NCBI GenBank assembly: GCA_030589895.1
Contig: JAUUZQ010000031.1
Location: 1-37,175, forward strand
Direction: 5' to 3'
Source of the DNA: Bacteroidales bacterium
GTDB taxonomy: Bacteria; Bacteroidota; Bacteroidia; Bacteroidales; GCA-2748055
DNA length: 37,175 nt
Of this stretch, positions 34,213 to 37,175 are shown one piece after another (the first letter of the stretch is position 1; every line of letters starts with the position of its first letter). The notes under the pieces were generated by a model. It was given only the letters and a program-made list of their open reading frames with translations, made no database searches and was not told the DNA's origin. A program made the position numbers and the translations under genes.

Positions 34213-35988
34213 ATGCAAAGAATAGCCGACATAATAACTAAAGAGATCAAAGCAGCCGGGAATAAGTTGTGGGAAGTTGAAATTGATAACAAGCAAATTC
34301 AGATTCAGAAAACAAGAAAGGAATTTTCGGGTGATCTGACTATTGTTGTTTTTCCATTGGTACGCTATGCGAAGAGTTCACCTGAGGATACTGCTTCTGC
34401 GCTGGGCAATTTTATCAAGGAGCATTGTGTTGAAATTCATGACTATAATGTTATCAAAGGCTTCCTGAATCTTGAGATTTCAAAAGAGTACTGGTTAGAT
34501 TTTCTTTCCGGATTGAACGATATTGCTGACTATGGTGTGACAAGAGGGAACGGTCCCCTTGATATGGTAGAGTATTCATCTCCCAATACAAACAAGCCTC
34601 TCCACCTTGGACATATTAGAAATAATCTCCTGGGATTTTCAATATCACAGATTCTTGAAGCGGCAGGTAAAACTGTTAAAAAAGTAAATCTTGTAAACGA
34701 CAGGGGTATCCATATATGCAAGTCTATGATTGCCTGGCAGAAGTTTGGAAACAATGAAACACCTGAGTCTACTGGAATTAAAGGAGACCATCTGGTAGGA
34801 AAATATTATGTAAAATTTGACCAGGAGTATAAAAAGGAAATTGCTGCATTACAAGAAAAGGGTGAAGAGAAGAAATTAGCTGAAAACAATGCGTCTTTGA
34901 TGATTGAGGCGAGGGAAATGCTTCGAAAATGGGAAGCAGGAGATAAGGAAGTAAGGTCTTTATGGAAAACAATGAACTCATGGGTATATACAGGTTTTGA
35001 TGAGACCTACGAACAAATGGGTGTTTCATTTGACAAGATCTATTACGAATCTGAAACCTACAAGCTCGGCAAAGAAATTGTTCTTAAAGGTGTTGATGAT
35101 GGAATCTTGATCAAGGAGGATGATGGTTCTATCTGGGCTGATCTTACTCAGAATAAACTGGATAAAAAATTATTACTCCGTTCAGATGGAACATCAGTGT
35201 ATATGACTCAGGATGTTGGTACCGCACATCAAAGATTTGCAGAATCTGGATTTGATAAGCTAATTTATGTAGTTGGGAATGAGCAAAATTACCATTTTCA
35301 GGTACTGAAGATCGTTTTGAAAAATCTTGGTTTTAACTGGTCTGATAAGCTGCACCATCTATCCTATGGAATGGTAGAATTACCTGAAGGAAAAATGAAG
35401 TCGAGGGAGGGAACTGTAGTTGACGCTGACGATCTCATGGACGAGATGATTGAAACAGCAAAAAGCATGTCTGATGAATTAGGAAAACTAGGTAATTATT
35501 CTGAAGAAGAGAAGAATAATATATACAGACAGGTTGGATTGGGAGCCTTGAAATATTTTATTCTGAAGGTTGATCCTAAGAAAAATATGATGTTTGATCC
35601 CAAAGAATCCATTGATTTTAATGGGAATACAGGACCTTTCATTCAATATACTTATGCCAGGATCCAAAGTGTGCTGACCAAGGCAGGAGATGTCAGTTCT
35701 ATTGTTCCTGAAATAGAGATGAATGAGAAGGAAGTTGAACTGGCTAAGTTAGTATATGAATTTCCGGATATCGTTTCGGATGCTGCTGAATCATATAATC
35801 CTGCAATTATTGCAAATTACCTTTATGAGCTGACCAAAGAGTTTAACCAGTTTTATCACGATTTCAGTATTCTCAATGCAGAAACTGAAACATCAAAACT
35901 GTTCCGTATTCAACTTGCCGGAAATGTAGGAAAAATAATATTTAAGGGAATGTCACTTCTCGGAATCGAAGTGCCTGAAAGAATGTAA
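34213..35988 (+). CDS. argS: Arginyl-tRNA synthetase
   Basis: A 591-residue class I synthetase. The N-terminal Add-1 domain (about 1-110) is followed by the HIGH motif as HLGH (131-134) in SSPNTNKPLHLGHIRNN, the catalytic Rossmann domain, and a KMSKS-like loop GKMKSREGTVV (the usual ArgRS form). The C-terminal all-helical anticodon domain (about 465-591) contains FIQYTYARIQSVL and LTKEFNQFYHDFSIL. It charges tRNA-Arg with arginine. It needs bound tRNA for activation as a family property. Two ATGs overlap at 34209 and 34213 in different frames; only the second opens this frame. Confidence 0.96.
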   Translation: MQRIADIITKEIKAAGNKLWEVEIDNKQIQIQKTRKEFSGDLTIVVFPLVRYAKSSPEDTASALGNFIKEHCVEIHDYNVIKGFLNLEISKEYWLDFLSGLNDIADYGVTRGNGPLDMVEYSSPNTNKPLHLGHIRNNLLGFSISQILEAAGKTVKKVNLVNDRGIHICKSMIAWQKFGNNETPESTGIKGDHLVGKYYVKFDQEYKKEIAALQEKGEEKKLAENNASLMIEAREMLRKWEAGDKEVRSLWKTMNSWVYTGFDETYEQMGVSFDKIYYESETYKLGKEIVLKGVDDGILIKEDDGSIWADLTQNKLDKKLLLRSDGTSVYMTQDVGTAHQRFAESGFDKLIYVVGNEQNYHFQVLKIVLKNLGFNWSDKLHHLSYGMVELPEGKMKSREGTVVDADDLMDEMIETAKSMSDELGKLGNYSEEEKNNIYRQVGLGALKYFILKVDPKKNMMFDPKESIDFNGNTGPFIQYTYARIQSVLTKAGDVSSIVPEIEMNEKEVELAKLVYEFPDIVSDAAESYNPAIIANYLYELTKEFNQFYHDFSILNAETETSKLFRIQLAGNVGKIIFKGMSLLGIEVPERM

Positions 35989-36030
35989 TAAAGAAACCTA
36001 TCTTCTCTACTTTGGCTTTGCCGAGATCCA

Positions 36031-36909
36031 CTATGCTCCGGGTCGCCTTGTTTTCGCCGCTATCATAGTATTCAACAGCAAAGATACTCTCGTCATAGGA
36101 CCTACACCACCCGGAACAGGAGTTATGTAAGAACACTTAGGGGCAACCGTTTCATATTCAACATCCCCCTTCAGCTTGAAGCCACTCTTAGTAAGATCAC
36201 TTTTCACCCTGGTCGTTCCTACATCAATAACCACAGCACCCTCCTTAACCATATCCTCCTTGATAAACTCAGGCGATCCAAGTGCAGCAACGAGAATATC
36301 TGCATTTCTGCAAACCTCCTTTAAATCTTTGGTTCTGCTGTGGGCAACTGTAACGGTAGCATTAATTGCTTTTTGTGACATAAGCACACTCAATGGTCGT
36401 CCAACTATATTGCTGCGGCCAACGATAACGCAATTCTTGCCCGATGTCTCAATATTGAATCTTTTGAGTAAGAGAATAATGCCAAAAGGAGTTGCACTGA
36501 CAAATGAAGGAAGACCGATAACAGTTTTACCCACATTAACAGGATGGAAGCCGTCAACATCCTTTTCAGGATCAATGGCTTCAATTATTTTTTGTTCTGA
36601 TATGTGATCGGGTAGGGGAAGCTGAACAATAAATCCATCGATTTCAGGATCTGTGTTCAGTTCTGCAATACGCTTAAGCAAAGTTTCTTCAGTGACATCA
36701 TCTTCAAATCTGATCAATGATGAAGTAAATCCCACCTCTTCACAATCTTTGATTTTAAAAGCAACATAAGTTTCGCTACCTCCATCATGACCAACCAGAA
36801 CAGCTGCCAGGTGAGGTCTTCTGTTTCCTTCAGCAACAAAGACCTTAACTTCCTCTGCAATCTCTTTCTTAATCTCTGCTGAAGTTGCTTTACCGTCAAT
36901 TATCTGCAT
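36031..36909 (-). CDS. folD: Methylenetetrahydrofolate dehydrogenase/cyclohydrolase
   Basis: A 292-residue bifunctional FolD. Visible features: [27 protein letters not shown] with the catalytic Tyr and Lys (YVxxK), [27 protein letters not shown], the NADP-binding [14 protein letters not shown], and [17 protein letters not shown] near the C-terminus. It interconverts 5,10-methylene- and 10-formyl-tetrahydrofolate for purine, formyl-Met and one-carbon metabolism. The gene follows ffh by 22 bp on the minus strand and is convergent with argS. The family signature PxxxxPTPxG is changed to FVSATPFG, a variation also seen in other Bacteroidetes. Confidence 0.95.
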   Translation of the reverse strand: MQIIDGKATSAEIKKEIAEEVKVFVAEGNRRPHLAAVLVGHDGGSETYVAFKIKDCEEVGFTSSLIRFEDDVTEETLLKRIAELNTDPEIDGFIVQLPLPDHISEQKIIEAIDPEKDVDGFHPVNVGKTVIGLPSFVSATPFGIILLLKRFNIETSGKNCVIVGRSNIVGRPLSVLMSQKAINATVTVAHSRTKDLKEVCRNADILVAALGSPEFIKEDMVKEGAVVIDVGTTRVKSDLTKSGFKLKGDVEYETVAPKCSYITPVPGGVGPMTRVSLLLNTMIAAKTRRPGA

Positions 36910-36931
36910 AGTATTATATTTTTTCAGAACG

Positions 36932-37175
36932 CTACCTTTTCATCATATTTGATGCTGCCCGGCCCATTGCCTTGCCACTCTTGGAAGTCATCATCCGCAT
37001 CATCTTTCTTGTTTCATCAAACTGCTTTACCAGGCGATTAATTTCCGCTACTGATGTTCCACTTCCATTGGCTATTCTGACGCGACGAGTTCCATTTAAC
37101 AATGACGGAGTACTTCGCTCTTCAGGTGTCATAGAGCTGATAATAGCCTCAATTCCTTTGAAAGCATCATCATCA
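36932..37175 (-). CDS. ffh: Signal recognition particle protein Ffh, C-terminal part
   Basis: The frame is open to the right edge of the window, so only the last ~80 residues are seen; the ATG at 37132 is internal. The visible part is the Met-rich M domain: [20 protein letters not shown], then [33 protein letters not shown], the SRP RNA- and signal-binding region with its conserved Arg-Ile-Ala-x-Gly-Ser-Gly. It ends with [11 protein letters not shown]. Ffh delivers nascent membrane proteins to the translocon. It lies upstream of folD by 22 bp, probably as one transcript. Confidence 0.93.
   Translation of the reverse strand, partial: DDDAFKGIEAIISSMTPEERSTPSLLNGTRRVRIANGSGTSVAEINRLVKQFDETRKMMRMMTSKSGKAMGRAASNMMKR

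Noticed and set aside
36176-36607. 143-codon plus-strand frame opposite folD
   Set aside because: Antisense shadow of a clearly conserved gene; no promoter or motif.

Overview
The window is chromosomal DNA from a member of the Bacteroidetes (Bacteroidota), most likely a free-living Bacteroidales/Marinilabiliales-type organism. Evidence: two secreted proteins end in type IX secretion (T9SS) sorting domains; several promoters match the Bacteroidetes TAnnTTTG -7 box; SecA has the enlarged ~1100-residue form; the gene pairs (ligA-DUF6913-dapA, rpsF-rpsR-rplI) and families (DUF4922, DUF6913, DUF5060) are typical of the phylum. Overall base composition is AT-rich, except for one clearly GC-richer gene.

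Layout. 1-4.6 kb (+): the end of a DUF4922 protein, a double-GNAT acetyltransferase, an AmpG-like MFS permease with a large extra periplasmic domain, a FadR-type regulator and RidA. 4.7-5.9 kb (-): ribosomal protein operon rpsF-rpsR-rplI. 6.2-12.8 kb (+): a T9SS-exported protein, a cold shock protein, a DEAD-box helicase, dnaX, isocitrate dehydrogenase and ferritin. 13.1-16.5 kb (+): secA. 16.5-20.2 kb (-): dapA, a DUF6913 gene and ligA; ligA is split by a frameshift at a canonical slippery heptamer, and a palindromic TA-flanked MITE-like element abuts its stop codon. 20.3-25.7 kb (+): a secreted lysyl-endopeptidase-like protease overlapping a complete FecCD-type metal/cofactor ABC importer (binding lipoprotein, small unknown protein, permease, ATPase) and a small two-helix membrane protein. 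25.9-28.2 kb (-): a predicted envelope protein and cyclopropane-fatty-acyl-phospholipid synthase.

28.2-32.6 kb is an accessory region. A GC-rich DUF5060 glycosidase-like gene is bounded by sequences laid out like an integron cassette: a GTTGGCGGTA core-like site on the left and a 128-bp attC-like foldable site on the right, whose inverse core is the exact complement of the left core. It is followed by two AT-rich orphan genes (a PLD-domain protein and an unknown) and a 3' fragment of tRNA-Pro(UGG), a typical integration scar. 32.7-37.2 kb returns to core genes: a glycosyltransferase, a stretch with serial hairpins and an orphan terminator (possible small RNA), argS, folD and the 3' end of ffh.

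The most interesting signals are (1) the attC-like cassette around the DUF5060 gene, with no integrase in sight; (2) an 11-A run in dnaX placed so that slippage by one base in either direction would give a gamma-length protein; (3) the ligA frameshift at A AAA AAC; (4) the palindromic element between ligA and the DUF6913 gene; (5) the tRNA-Pro fragment; and (6) the possible small RNA upstream of argS. No database search was possible, so family names rest on recognition of motifs and overall sequence.
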